Below, one piece after another: positions 54,083 through 64,000 of a DNA stretch of 64,000 bases (the first letter of the stretch is position 1; each line of letters begins with the position of its first letter). Origin of the DNA: Massariosphaeria phaeospora (Eukaryota; Ascomycota; Dothideomycetes; Pleosporales). Below the pieces are notes generated by a model. It saw only the letters and a list, made by a program, of their open reading frames with translations. It made no database searches and had not been told where the DNA came from. The position numbers and the translations under genes are program-made. Location: assembly GCA_011032825.1 (NCBI GenBank), contig JAADJZ010000007.1, positions 682,001 to 746,000 of the forward strand, given 5' to 3'.

Positions 54083-55699
54083 ATGGACCATAGCTCACTC
54101 TCAGTCCTGGCGGCCAGCTCCATCGACCCGGACACCGCACTAGCCCTCTTACGGACGAGCCGACCGCAACACCCAGATATTCTGTAGGTGTCTACACGGC
54201 TGCCAGCCCGGGTCGTTCGAGACTCTACACCTCCTGTCAGTAGTGGCAGTGGCACTAACCCCACATCTCCCAACAGAGCAATCGGGAGTGCGAGACAAAC
54301 CTGGTCTGGCAGTTGCCTTACACGAACATATCCGCAATGGCTTTCAGGCGTGAGAAGGCGTTAATCAAGGACGTAAAGGTCGACAGATTCTATGACATCG
54401 TTGGCGAAGTGGTCAAGTGGTATGCTGAGGACCCTCACAGTGCTTGCCCTCGCTGGATGGATCTCTACATAACCGACTACACCACCAACACAGATCTCTA
54501 CCTTTATGAAGATCCGGACGACGCCGTGAATCCCGAATACGCCACGCAAAAGAATTTCCCTGGCCCCTTCGGCCAGATGGCAATGCAGGTCCGTTTGCAT
54601 CACCCGCATGCGGGCTGGGCCGTCAGCAACAGGATCCGCGAGGGCGACATCGTCGTCCTCATCAATGTCCACGCGAAAAACTCACCAGAGAACAAATTAG
54701 AGGGTGCTATACATCAAGACCGAAGATATCCGGACAAGGTTACTATAACCAGGGTCACCAACCCGAAACAGCTCGAAGACCATAATCAGCGCAAAGAGGC
54801 ATACTGGAATGAACACAAATCGCGTAAAACTAACCCCAACGCTGCCCAAGAAGACGAGGCAAACGGGTTATCCAGCCTGAGGAGCGAGGGTAAGCAGGCT
54901 CTACAAAAAAAAGCGGAAAGAAAGAAGAAGAGACGGCTGCAGAAAGAGCAGAAGCGGAGGGAAGAGGAGAAGAAGGAGGAGGAAAGAATAGTTGCTCGAA
55001 CAAAGAGCCATCCTCATAGTATGTGTTCTATGATCTAGGCTATCTGGTGTGCTGACCTAATGCAAGTAATATCGAGTCACCCTGATACCGCGCTCTCAAC
55101 AGTCTCGGATGTCCTTAACAATCCCAAGCTCGACTACAAGGATAGCACAAATGGACTTACGATACATTTGCCATTTGTCAACTGCAAATACAAATCACAT
55201 GTACGCGTGGTAGACTACAGCCCTAAACAGCTCGAAGATTACGCGCGCGTGACGAGTAGTAGTAGAAACAGCTGGGAATGGGCATTCTGCCTCCTGCTAG
55301 AAGATGCAAAGCCTGCAGCAGGAACAACACCGGAGCGATTGCGTGTGGTTCTAACCAATGAGACTGGTGAATGCCTTCTTAACATGGATGCTTGCAAGTG
55401 AGTGTTCCCATATCCCGGTCCTTTTCCAATACTAATGTTACTATAGTCTTCGCGAGAACGCATCTACGGCGGAGAAGCTAAGGGAAAAACTGTTCATTCT
55501 CTGGGGCAACTTGATGGAACTGAAAAACAATCCGCCGGACGGTGTACAGTTCCCTTTGCCCTCGGGCGACTCACGCCTGCAGAATATGCCTTTCGACGCT
55601 TGTATTGAAGAATATGGTACGCAAGTTGCCGAATCCCCCCGGAACCCAACCGGCTGGCAGCGCACTCACAGGCTATTTGGCACAATAATACGATCATAG
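54083..55699 (+). CDS. POT1: Pot1-like telomere end-binding protein, apparently lacking the first OB fold
   Basis: Proposed exons 54083-54183, 54279-55018, 55067-55397 and 55447-55699 give 474 aa. The Pot1pC single-strand DNA-binding OB fold is clear: [84 protein letters not shown] very charged Lys/Glu/Arg helix follows (nt 54900-54990). The C-terminal OB region has [49 protein letters not shown] and [12 protein letters not shown]. Pot1 caps telomeric 3' overhangs within shelterin. The N-terminal Telo_bind OB fold (about 150 residues) expected of Pot1 is absent: only a 34-codon exon precedes Pot1pC, and importin alpha begins just upstream. Exon 1 is tentative; without it translation would start at 54337. 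Confidence 0.8.
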
Positions 55700-57198
55700 T
55701 CACAATCGCGCGTTGGTTTGTCTAGTGGAAGGAGTGATGGGGTATTTGGACGGGGCACGATCATCCTTCATCGAGCTCTTCATCAGCCGGTGTCGGGTGC
55801 TTCGAAAAGCTAGTGTCGTCAAGAGGTTCTCAACCGTGGTTGTAACAGTATTTCGGTCCTGATGATGTGTTTCATTCGTTTCTAGTGTGCCGCGTAGTGT
55901 TCGCTTTGTGTCAACTGTGGTTAGTTCACACCGCTCCATTCGCACTTTCTAATTCCGTAACGTTGCACTTTCTATCAATCTAGCTACGCCTTCAATATAA
56001 TTTTGCGTCTTGCTAATCTTAGCAGTGCTTTCCTTACCTCCTTTCTTCATTTACCCTCGGAAAGCATCGTCGAAATGCTACCTCTGAACAGAACAAAAAT
56101 GCTAGCCCAGTATCACAAAATCGCGTTCGATAGAAAGATGGCGTGGGCGACACTCGCAATCTTGGGCCTAGACTTCGTCTCTTATACTGGTCACCAATGT
56201 CGCAGCAGATGTTTCCAACACTACGACGGTATACTTAACAGCTACGCCGACGACTAAGATGAAATCCGAGGCAACCCTATCATTCAACAACAATATTCAC
56301 ATCTCTACATCTCTATTTGTAGAGAACTGATCAGAGTAGCAGTTTCCCATTGTTGTAAAGCGGCTTGCGGCACATGAAATCCATACCCGCACTCATGCGA
56401 GCGTACGAGTCGGAAGCACGGTATGGCAAGGATCGATAAGCGGCGATGGTCAGCGACTACCATAATATTTAAACATGTGTTTCCCGAATAAAACCAGGGA
56501 AAGCTCAAATTCTGGGGCGTAATGAGAAGATTTACTGCGAAACGGTCGCCCACACTAGCGCTCCAGCGGATCGCCATCCGGCTAGGAAAACACCACAAAA
56601 GTTATTTCAGTCGTCAAAAACATAACCGTTTGGTCCCTAGTTCAAACAAGCAACGGGTCTCTGGTTCGCTTTCACGCGACTAACTCAATACAGAAAACGC
56701 ACCCTCAACAATTGGACCCATTGGTCAAATTTGGTCATTCTTGTCATCAATCACTGGCTCTGCGACTACACAGAGCCTGCTCCAAGCCATTCAACTGGAA
56801 TGTCTCCTCTCACTGTGAAGCAGTTGCGCAAACAACTCACCGCAATCTTAGCGTAAATTAAGGTTAGCTTGCGTGATTGTTCGCGCATTGCGTGATTAGG
56901 CGTGCTTTGTCGCTTCCTCGTTGTTTCTGCGCACTTTCTCTTTGGTCATAGAAAAATCTTTAGTCCAACTATCAACTGGATTTACCTCTCTGAACATTTG
57001 TTGCTGGACAAAATTTAGACGGGACGATCGATCCAACTACCGCAGTCTGAATACGGCAGGTCGGAAAACTCAAAAAGTGGTTAGTACCCAGACGCGCGTA
57101 CGCAATACAGCTTGAGACCGCGCTGCCAGTCTTTGGTGTGCCTAACGAGACTTCTCAAGGTATATCGATCCGCCTCATACTCGAGAACCAGAACCGCA
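55700..57198. other. 1.5-kb intergenic region, no gene seen
   Basis: Between the Pot1-like and UPF0643 genes. Short frames (56003-56257 +, 56305-56598 -) carry no domain. I find no tRNA-like fold. A GCGTGATT direct repeat occurs near 56870-56900. Confidence 0.5.
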
Positions 57199-58078
57199 AT
57201 GGCTCCAGGAACGGACTTAGCCTACCTCGCTAGCGAACTCCGAACGGCACACGATATTACAGTGCCAAAGAAATCGCTCAAAATCTCTGCGGTTGCTCCT
57301 TCCAAAGGGACCACTGTCTTGGACCCGTCCCTCTTAACCCAGGATTTTGACTTGTTGAGGTTCGAAGCTGCTGCTCTCGATCAATTGAACATACCGGGCC
57401 CAGTATGTGACGCGAAGGATGAGAACCCCAGTCAACCAACACCTCTCTCCACTTTCCTCATATCTTCACCATACAACAACCCAGGTCACTACCTCGACCT
57501 TGAAGACCTCGACACAGCCAATCTTATCTTCAGCAAGGCCCTCACAGCACTGAAAGCTGTTCGTTCAGATTACGCTACTGCTCCATACACCGAAGCGCTG
57601 AACCTCAACACCGTAGTCCAACTTGTCGGAGATTTTGCGAAAGAGGAGGGATTCGAATGGAAAGAGCATGGTTTCTACGTCGTCATCTTCAGGTCCAAGC
57701 TCAAGGAGATAGTTGACAGCGAGCTGCTGTATGCCTTGGATTATGAAAGCCATCGAGAAGCTTGCGAATCGGGTGGCCTGTTGAAGTATTGGTTCGGCGC
57801 CCCGAGCTCAGAGAGGCGCAATCTAGCAACATGTCAGTCAAAACCTCATTACATTTCATGGTCTTGGAAGTTGCTTTGAGACACCCGATTACTGTACTGA
57901 CCATATTGTAGGCTTCTGGCGCTCCCGTGAAGACGCCTACGCGGGTGGACTCGGTCCCTGGCACAAGAAAGCGCGCGCTGCTGGCCGCGAGCTTTACGAG
58001 TACATTGTCTTTACTACCCACCGCTTCACGATCCTAGATGGCGCTACTGGTTTCACGTTCGAAGACTGGGAGAAGTAA
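57199..58078 (+). CDS. UPF0643 family protein
   Basis: Exons 57199-57832 and 57912-58078 (79-nt intron) give 266 aa from the ATG at 57199 in CGCAATGG context. It matches the fungal UPF0643 family: FLISSPYNNPGHYLDLEDL, a DFAKEEGFEWKEHGFYVVIF segment, LLKYWFGAPSSERRNLATC across the junction, then FWRSREDAYAGG, PWHKKARAAGRELYEYI and a C-terminal HRFTILDGATGFTFEDW. No biochemical function is established for the family. There is no signal peptide or membrane segment. Confidence 0.85.
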
Positions 58079-59105
58079 TCCTGACGAGACGCCGTTGCTC
58101 CACCACCATTGATTACAAGTTTTCAGTTGCGAGTACTGCATCTTAGACTGCATGGCTTCTGCATGGCTCCTGCATAGTTTTTGCATTGCATCTCTCTGCA
58201 TTATTCTCCATTACCTCCATGGCGGGCGGAAAATCTTTATCTGCGATTGCTGTACCTGATTGAGGGTCATTCCTGGTAGTGGAGCATTTGTGGGTTCCCC
58301 TAGTACTGTTTCTTTTCTCCTAGTCGACCATCACATCACACTAGAAAGACCTCGAGTTCTGTCTCTTTGTGTCAAGATAGAGGTAGACACTTCTCAATGC
58401 ATATCCCTATGATGTCTTCCGCGAAGCTGGAAGTGAAGCGCATGTACACATGCAGCTGCCCCACATTGCTCGCCCCGCTTATTCGCCAAATGCACTTGCC
58501 GTCCTCTCTTCTCGAGGACATCTTGTTCTCATGATCCATTAATCTGACTTAAACCGTTCAACTGAAGGTCTAGCACGAAGAGAGCGGGCTCCAATGTCCA
58601 GCCCAGACCAATGCAACTTGACGTCCATGTGAATCAAGTTTGGCACCTATCACAATCAATCGGAGGTATACTAAACAGTTTTCCTTTGAGCTTAGCCTTT
58701 CGTGATTACTCTCAAGCTGCCGTACATGATTACATATTACACTAACACTCAATAGCCAACTCACCAATCATTGACCACGCCACCCACATAGACAACCTGC
58801 CGACCTCCACATACTAGCCAGCCAGCTGAACAACAAAGTCACACTTTGATGATTGATCCATCGCGGACAGCGATAACACCGAACCGCGAGCTTCTATCTG
58901 TAATAGCGACAACTTAAAAGTCTCCGGATATCCTGCATAGGAAGTTAAATCAAGTAACTCGGAGACTTTCGACGGAAATGCTCATGCTGTCACAGTTGGT
59001 TGGATGACCTTGAACACAAGTATAAAGAACCAAGTACGAGCTCATATCAATTCTAACAATCAGTCCAGCCAGCACTCTCGCTTTCGATAACACAAACACA
59101 ACACA
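58079..59105. other. Intergenic region, no gene seen
   Basis: About 1 kb. It contains an 11-nt repeat near the UPF0643 3' end (separate entry) and the promoter of the reductase gene. No coding frame is supported on either strand. Confidence 0.5.
58148..58180 (+). repeat. 11-nt imperfect tandem repeat, 3 copies, in the UPF0643 3' UTR
   Basis: Copies CTGCATGGCTT, CTGCATGGCTC and CTGCATAGTTT are followed by further TGCAT motifs to 58202. It lies about 70 nt after the UPF0643 stop, so it is probably in the mRNA 3' UTR. TGCAT repeats may be protein-binding sites (inference). Confidence 0.8.
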
Positions 59106-60281
59106 ATGGTGCAAGAAATCATCCTTCTTACAGGGGCAACTGGAAACGTGGGTGCGGTGACCCTTGAGCATTTACTCGATGCCGGTCACACTGTAAACAT
59201 CGTCATTCGAAGAGAGTCCGTGATTCCCTTCTTCGAAACCAAGTTCAGTCCCGCTGTGGCTTCTGGCAAACTATGCTTCACCCACATTCCGGATATGACG
59301 GTTCCAGGAGTTTTCGACGAAGCTGCTGCGTCGGTTACAGCTAGTACGTTAATGAATAACTGTTATGTTTCCAACATCAAGAGCTTTCCAACGTCCCATC
59401 TAACGTTTCCTCTAACAATCCTCAGTAATCCACGTCGCCACTCCACTCGGCCCCACCAACCTCCTTGAGAATCTCATCCGCCCCACCTGGACCATCGACG
59501 CGAACATCCTCTCCGCCGCCGGAAAATCGTCCACTATCAAGCGCATCATTGTCTGTGGCACCATCCTCCAAGCTATGCGCGCACCCGAAGACCTCGCCAA
59601 CACTACTCCCACCATCTCTGACAAGAGTTACAACAGCGTGCCCTTTGAAATAGCGCAGAACTCGTGGGTGTTGGCGTACCAGTATGCGAAGACGAAAGCT
59701 GAGAGGAACATGTGGGCGTGGATGGAGGAGAATAGGAAGGAGATTGGGTTCGATGTGGTCATGTTATTGGTTCCGAGTGTAACAGGGCGAAGTCCGCAAG
59801 TGGGTTTCAAGCCGGCGGAAGCTTCCGGAGGGATTGGGGAGGTGTATAAGCGGTTGTGGAAGGGGGGTGATGTGGATGAAATGTTTCCCTTTTTCCTGTG
59901 AGCACCGTGAACCCGCCGCCCTTAACCACTATTACGCTAACACAAACCCCCAGGGACACTGACGACGTAGCCCGCATCCACGTGCTCTCGCTCGACCGCA
60001 CCAAAGTGCCTGGTAACGAGCGGTATCTCCTCGCCGCCCACGAAATACACGACCTCCGCGCTGTTGGCCTCAAACTCCGGGCGGAGCATCCTGAACTGGC
60101 GAGCCGGATTCCAGAACTACAGGAACGGCCTCAAAAGACAGCGGACACGTTCGCTAAATTAGACTTGTCGAAGACAGATCGGGTGTTTGGGAAGGATTGG
60201 AAGAGTGCGTATGAGAGCGTTGAGCGGACTGTTTTCGATATCGTGAAATGGGAGGAAGAGAACGGTGGCGGGTCAAATTGA
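59106..60281 (+). CDS. Extended short-chain dehydrogenase/reductase (dihydroflavonol-reductase-like)
   Basis: Three exons, 59106-59343, 59426-59897 and 59954-60281 (introns 82 and 56 nt), give 345 aa. The N-terminal Rossmann motif is LLTGATGNVGAVTLEHLL, and an IHVATPLGP segment follows junction 1. The catalytic motif YAKTK (YxxxK) lies in AYQYAKTKAERNMW, preceded by IIVCGTILQA in the position of the active-site strand. It would be a cytosolic NAD(P)H-dependent carbonyl reductase of the cinnamoyl-CoA/dihydroflavonol reductase group; the substrate is unknown. The last exon resumes DTDDVARIHVLSL, the expected C-terminal substrate-domain helix. Confidence 0.88.
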
Positions 60282-60833
60282 TGGTGCTACGAACGCGTTT
60301 GAGAGCAGAAAATGGGAGTATTTCCAGAATCTCCTTTGTCGGAGAATGCAATTCCTAGCAACCTATAGCTTGCCCACTGTTCCAATGGCCGACATCTAAT
60401 CCTCGTCGCCCGCTTCATCCGCGTGTTGCAACGCTTCCATTCTGATATCCTAACGTGAGCATCTACTTCGAAGTAGTGATTCAGCAGTATGGTTGTCTTT
60501 CGCAAGCGAGTTTTGTGTACCTATCTAGAGCGGTGAGTGTTGGCGGTCGGTGAAACAGGGATGGATGTCATTGGAAGCGACGCAAGCACCGAAAATGACG
60601 ACACGGTGCGGCGGTCTTGGCGGTCTGGCGCTTGAGCCAGCACGTGCCCTTTGCCCTCGACGCGTACTTTTGGCCGCTCCCCACGTCGGCGCAGGACAGG
60701 CTCACGCAAACAACAGCGACCCTCGACACGGCCCGCGGCATCACACTTGCCCCCCCCCCCCCCCAGTGCCACCCCCCGCACCCGTTTGGCCGCACCCAAG
60801 ACCCGCAACCGGCTCTGTTTGCGCGCGACTACC
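60282..60833. other. Intergenic, SCC3 promoter and leader with poly-C run
   Basis: About 550 bp between the reductase stop and the SCC3 start. The right half is GC-rich and open in two frames, but it lacks an ATG with good context before 60834. It includes a run of 15 C (60750-60764). Confidence 0.5.
60750..60764. repeat. Homopolymer run of 15 C
   Basis: An uninterrupted C15 tract 70-85 nt before the SCC3 start codon, probably in its 5' UTR. The length may vary or be mis-sequenced. Confidence 0.9.
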
Positions 60834-63800
60834 ATGAGCGAGACGGTGTTATCCACCGAGACCACGTCGGCGCCACGGCGCAAGTCAGGACGCGTTTCCA
60901 AGAAGCCAGAGCACTTCGTCCCGGCGTCCAGTCCGGCCGGCAGCGCGAAGCGCAAACGCGCCGACGCCAATGACAGCGACGCGGACACGGACGCCTCTCC
61001 GTCCGAAGAAGAGCAAGCCAGCAGCGAAGGCGAGCCCGACGAGGAGGAACTGAGGGAGCAGCGGCGCAAGAACAAGGGCAAAGCCAAGGGCAAGAGCGCC
61101 GCCCGCAAACCAGCGCCCAAGAAGCCCAAGACCAACGGCCAGACGCTGGACCTCGCCATCCGGCCCGCGGCAAGCAAGCCGAAGAAATACCGGAAACCGA
61201 CCGTCCGCAAGAGTGCGCTCGGGGACGACGAGGCGGACGGACTCTATGGTAAGCGCTCCCAGTGGCCCCGACGGGCGCAGGATGCAATGCTGACGCTCTC
61301 GCAGCCGAAGTGTTCGCGCGTAGCAGCAGCGTCGACGATGTTGCGGCACAGTGGGTTGGCCGGTTCCAGCAGCACGCCGCCAAAGCTGTCGCCGAAGTGG
61401 TCAACTTTGTGCTCCGCGCCTCGGGCTGCACGCTGAAGGTGAACGAGGACGATATTGCCGACCCAGACAACTGCCAGAATCGGCTAGAGGACATCCAGGA
61501 CGAGTATCAAGCAGTAGGTTTGACCGTGCCCGTGTACAATCCAACGCGTTAACATCTTGTAGCAAGAAGTATCCGACTATCCCCTCCTGGCGAAGAACCG
61601 CGGTGCCGCTACATTCAAGAACACGTTCCAGGCATTCTTCGCCGCCCTCGTGCAGACCCTCGAGCAGAACGGGCTGCTGTACGAGGAGTCTGTGCTCATG
61701 GAGAACATCCAGGTGTGGGTCAGCACCCTGGCTTCTTGCCAGAATCGCCCGTTCCGACACACGGGCACCGTCGCCTCCATGGCCATAACCACGACTCTCG
61801 CCCGCATCGCCAACGACATCGTAGAGACGTCCGCGAAGAAGATTCGCCAGAGTGAATCCGAGTCGAAGAAGTCCCGCGTCAACAAGGCACGAGTCGTCTC
61901 CGTGAACAACGAGATCGAGGAATTGAATGACAAACGCGAAATCGTGGATGCCATGATCAGCGACTGGTTTGACACCGTCTATATACATCGATATCGAGAT
62001 ATACATCATACCATTCGCGTCGAGTGTGTAGAGGCTCTGGCCACATGGATCACCGTGTACCCGGATAAGTTTTTCGACGGCACACATCTGCGATACCTGG
62101 GATGGATCCTTTCCGATCCAAGTGCTCCAACACGAGTCGAGGTCCTGAAGCAATTGCAGAAGTTATTCCACGACAAAGATAAGCTTGCTGGCCTAAAGAC
62201 TTTCACTGAACGTTACCGACCTCGTATTGTCGAAATAGCCACGCGTGACGCGGAAACGAACGTCCGCGCTGCGGGTGTCGAGCTGCTGGACGTTTTGCGC
62301 GAAGCCGGCTTCCTAGAACCCGACGACATTGATTCCGTGGGGAAGCTAATATTTGACGCCGAACCCAAAGTTCGCAAGGCTGTTGTCGGGTTTTTTGCCG
62401 AGGTTGTCAACGGCGCCTACGAACAACTTGTCGATGACTTGGGTGGTAAAGAAGCCATAGACGATGCACTTGCTACCACTGAAGAGGACGCCGAATACCA
62501 GAATCCAAGATTGGAGTGGTTGAAACTCAAGTCTCTTGTCGACCAGCTCCTCGCATACGACGAGGAGGACGCTCAACTCCCGTCACAAATCGAACGCATC
62601 CCGCCAGCAGGCGCCGAATTGGGCCTCATAGCCGCAGGAATAGAGTCTCGGTTCTCGCTAGCGGCTCAGACACTCTATGATACCATTCCGGAGATTAGAG
62701 ATTGGGAGGTAATAGTAGGCTATCTGTTGTACGATCACTCTCAGACTGTAGAGAACGAGAGCGATGATGCAGAAACCATGTTACGGTTGGCCTGCAAGAC
62801 CGAAGACAAACAAGAGACAGCCCTTCTTGATATCCTGAATGTTACTGTCAGAACTCGACTACGACGGCTTGCCGAAGCTGAGAAAGATAAAAAGAAGACG
62901 AGAGCTCAGCGCGAAGCCAACAAAGAAGAACAGGCGGACACAACCAGAAGACTCTCCGTCCTTATTCCCCAGTTACTCAAGAAGTTCGGCGCGTTGCCCG
63001 AAGCTGCTTCACTATGTCTCCGGTTGGAGCGCGAACTCAACCTAGACGTGTTTCAAGAATTGCGTCAAACCCCGGCGCTGACGGCCCTTCTGGATGATAT
63101 CAACAAACAGTTTCTTACTCATCACCATCCCCTCGTCCTCAACGAGGCAGTAGGATCTATGCTCCACGCGCAAATGCATGAGGAGACGAGGGAGCTAAGT
63201 GCTCCCAAAGTACGAGCAACATGGGACGATTTAATCAACACGTTCGACGCCCTTCGGCGTGGCAGGGACTTCTCAGCACGTGGTAACATGGAAACCAACA
63301 TCCTCAATGGTGTTGGTAATATTGTCATGAAGATGGCATGGTTTGCCCAAGCTTACGATTCGACCATCCTAGACCAGATGACCACCCCGCCAGCAAATGC
63401 GAGGAGCAAGTCAAGGACGGAGCCCACTACTACACCCCCGATTGCAACGATACTGCAGATACTTAATCGTGGTGTTGCCACCGAAGCCCTGGATCCAGCA
63501 ACCAGTATAATGGAAGACGAACTCGTACACAATGCTCTGACAGCCATGATGTTCTATATGTTGTGGAAGTATATTTATCTTTCTGAGCATGTCAAAGCTG
63601 GCACGAGGATACCAGATGAAGATCTAGTGGCTATTGCAGAACGAAGAGACGGTTGTGTGAAGGCAGCGATGCACATCATGGAAACCAGGAAGGGTGCCGA
63701 TGAATTGAGGCTCCACGCTGCGGGTGTGCTAATCGATGTATACAGCATGTTCTACAAATTGAGGGAGATCAGGGCGAACACGAGCAAAGCATCCAGTAGA

Positions 63801-64000
63801 AACCAGATTCTCGAGGAGGAACAGCCGAACGACGATTGGGAAGCTCTTTGCCAGGAGGTCGACGCACCCACAACCAAAACTTTGCTCCAAGTTCTCACAG
63901 CTGCAGAGCAAAATCTGGCTAAACGTACTGGAAGGCGTCTGGAAGACGTCGGCGTGGACGACGACCCCATCGACCCGGACGACGAGCCGGAAAGCAGTGA
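60834..64000 (+). CDS. SCC3: Cohesin subunit Scc3/STAG (Irr1/Psc3), 3' partial
   Basis: Exons 60834-61248, 61305-61513 and 61563 to the right edge (introns 56 and 49 nt). About 1020 residues are visible and the frame is still open at 64000. The first 135 residues are disordered and basic/acidic (RRKSGRVSKKPEHFVP, KAKGKSAARKPAPKKPK). The STAG domain and conserved stromalin region follow: NRGAATFKNTFQAFF, SMAITTTLARIANDIV, DAMISDWFDTVYIHRYRD, VECVEALATWITVYPDKFF, YLGWILSDPSAPTRVEVL, then HEAT-type repeats (ETNVRAAGVELLDVLREAGF, EPKVRKAVVGFFAEVV). Scc3 holds cohesin on chromatin, binding the kleisin and DNA; it also contacts Pds5 and Wapl. The acidic stretch at the very end (DDDPIDPDDEPES) suggests the C-terminal tail is being reached. 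Confidence 0.95.

Noticed and set aside
60651..60833. N-terminal extension of SCC3 upstream of 60834
   Set aside because: Arg/Pro-rich translation across the poly-C tract with no family similarity. The ATG at 60834 begins a sequence typical of Scc3 N-termini.
1..64000. CRISPR arrays, bacterial operons, IS elements, LTR or DNA transposons
   Set aside because: Both strands were read. No regularly spaced repeats, transposase or reverse-transcriptase motifs, or paired long terminal repeats were seen. The genome style is eukaryotic.

Overview
The window is nuclear DNA of a filamentous ascomycete (Pezizomycotina; Dothideomycetes is my best guess, from style only). The reasons are spliceosomal introns of mostly 40-120 nt with GT..AG ends and CTAAC/CTGAC-like branch sites, a multimodular NRPS, a Zn2Cys6 regulator with a fungal-specific middle domain, and one gene per promoter on both strands. 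I see no virus, transposon, CRISPR array, rRNA or tRNA. Exon joins were worked out by hand from splice signals, frame continuity and family resemblance. No search or transcript data were available.

Layout. 1-7.3 kb: the 3' part of a large NRPS (A-T-E-C-T-C-T), cut by the left edge, whose last carrier domain lacks the phosphopantetheine serine. 8.0-10.9 kb: Dim1/Dib1 (U5 snRNP), PIG-H (GPI anchor synthesis) and a Hub1-type ubiquitin-like protein fused to a long RS/RD-rich N-terminus. 11.9-17.6 kb: a phospholipase D of the PX-PH-HKD type. 18.3-20.7 kb: an alpha/beta hydrolase and a small GPI-anchored surface protein. 21-27 kb: a Zn2Cys6 regulator, a zinc alcohol dehydrogenase, an EthD-like protein and a three-exon GFA-family protein, possibly a small aldehyde-handling group. 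27.6-39.6 kb: an unknown 164-aa protein, an F-box/RCC1 protein, eIF2B delta, a DUF4211 nuclear protein, a Sec14-like lipid-transfer protein and DNA polymerase alpha subunit B. 40.1-46.7 kb: RPS29 with a 9-nt last coding exon, a secreted PKD-like protein, a gene-poor stretch and a GNAT acetyltransferase. 47.2-49.4 kb: a frame-broken CCCH/RBR ubiquitin-ligase-like gene. 49.6-55.7 kb: Dug3-type glutamine amidotransferase, importin alpha and a Pot1-like telomere protein with no room for the usual first OB fold. 57.2-64 kb: UPF0643, an extended SDR reductase, and the 5' part of the cohesin subunit Scc3/STAG, cut by the right edge.

Most genes are housekeeping genes for splicing, translation, replication, nuclear import, cohesion and telomere capping. 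The accessory material is the NRPS at the left edge, the regulator/ADH/EthD/GFA group, the secreted and GPI proteins, and the decaying RBR gene. The most unusual items are the RS-Hub1 fusion, the Pot1 lacking OB1, the serine-less NRPS carrier domain and the broken CCCH/RBR gene.
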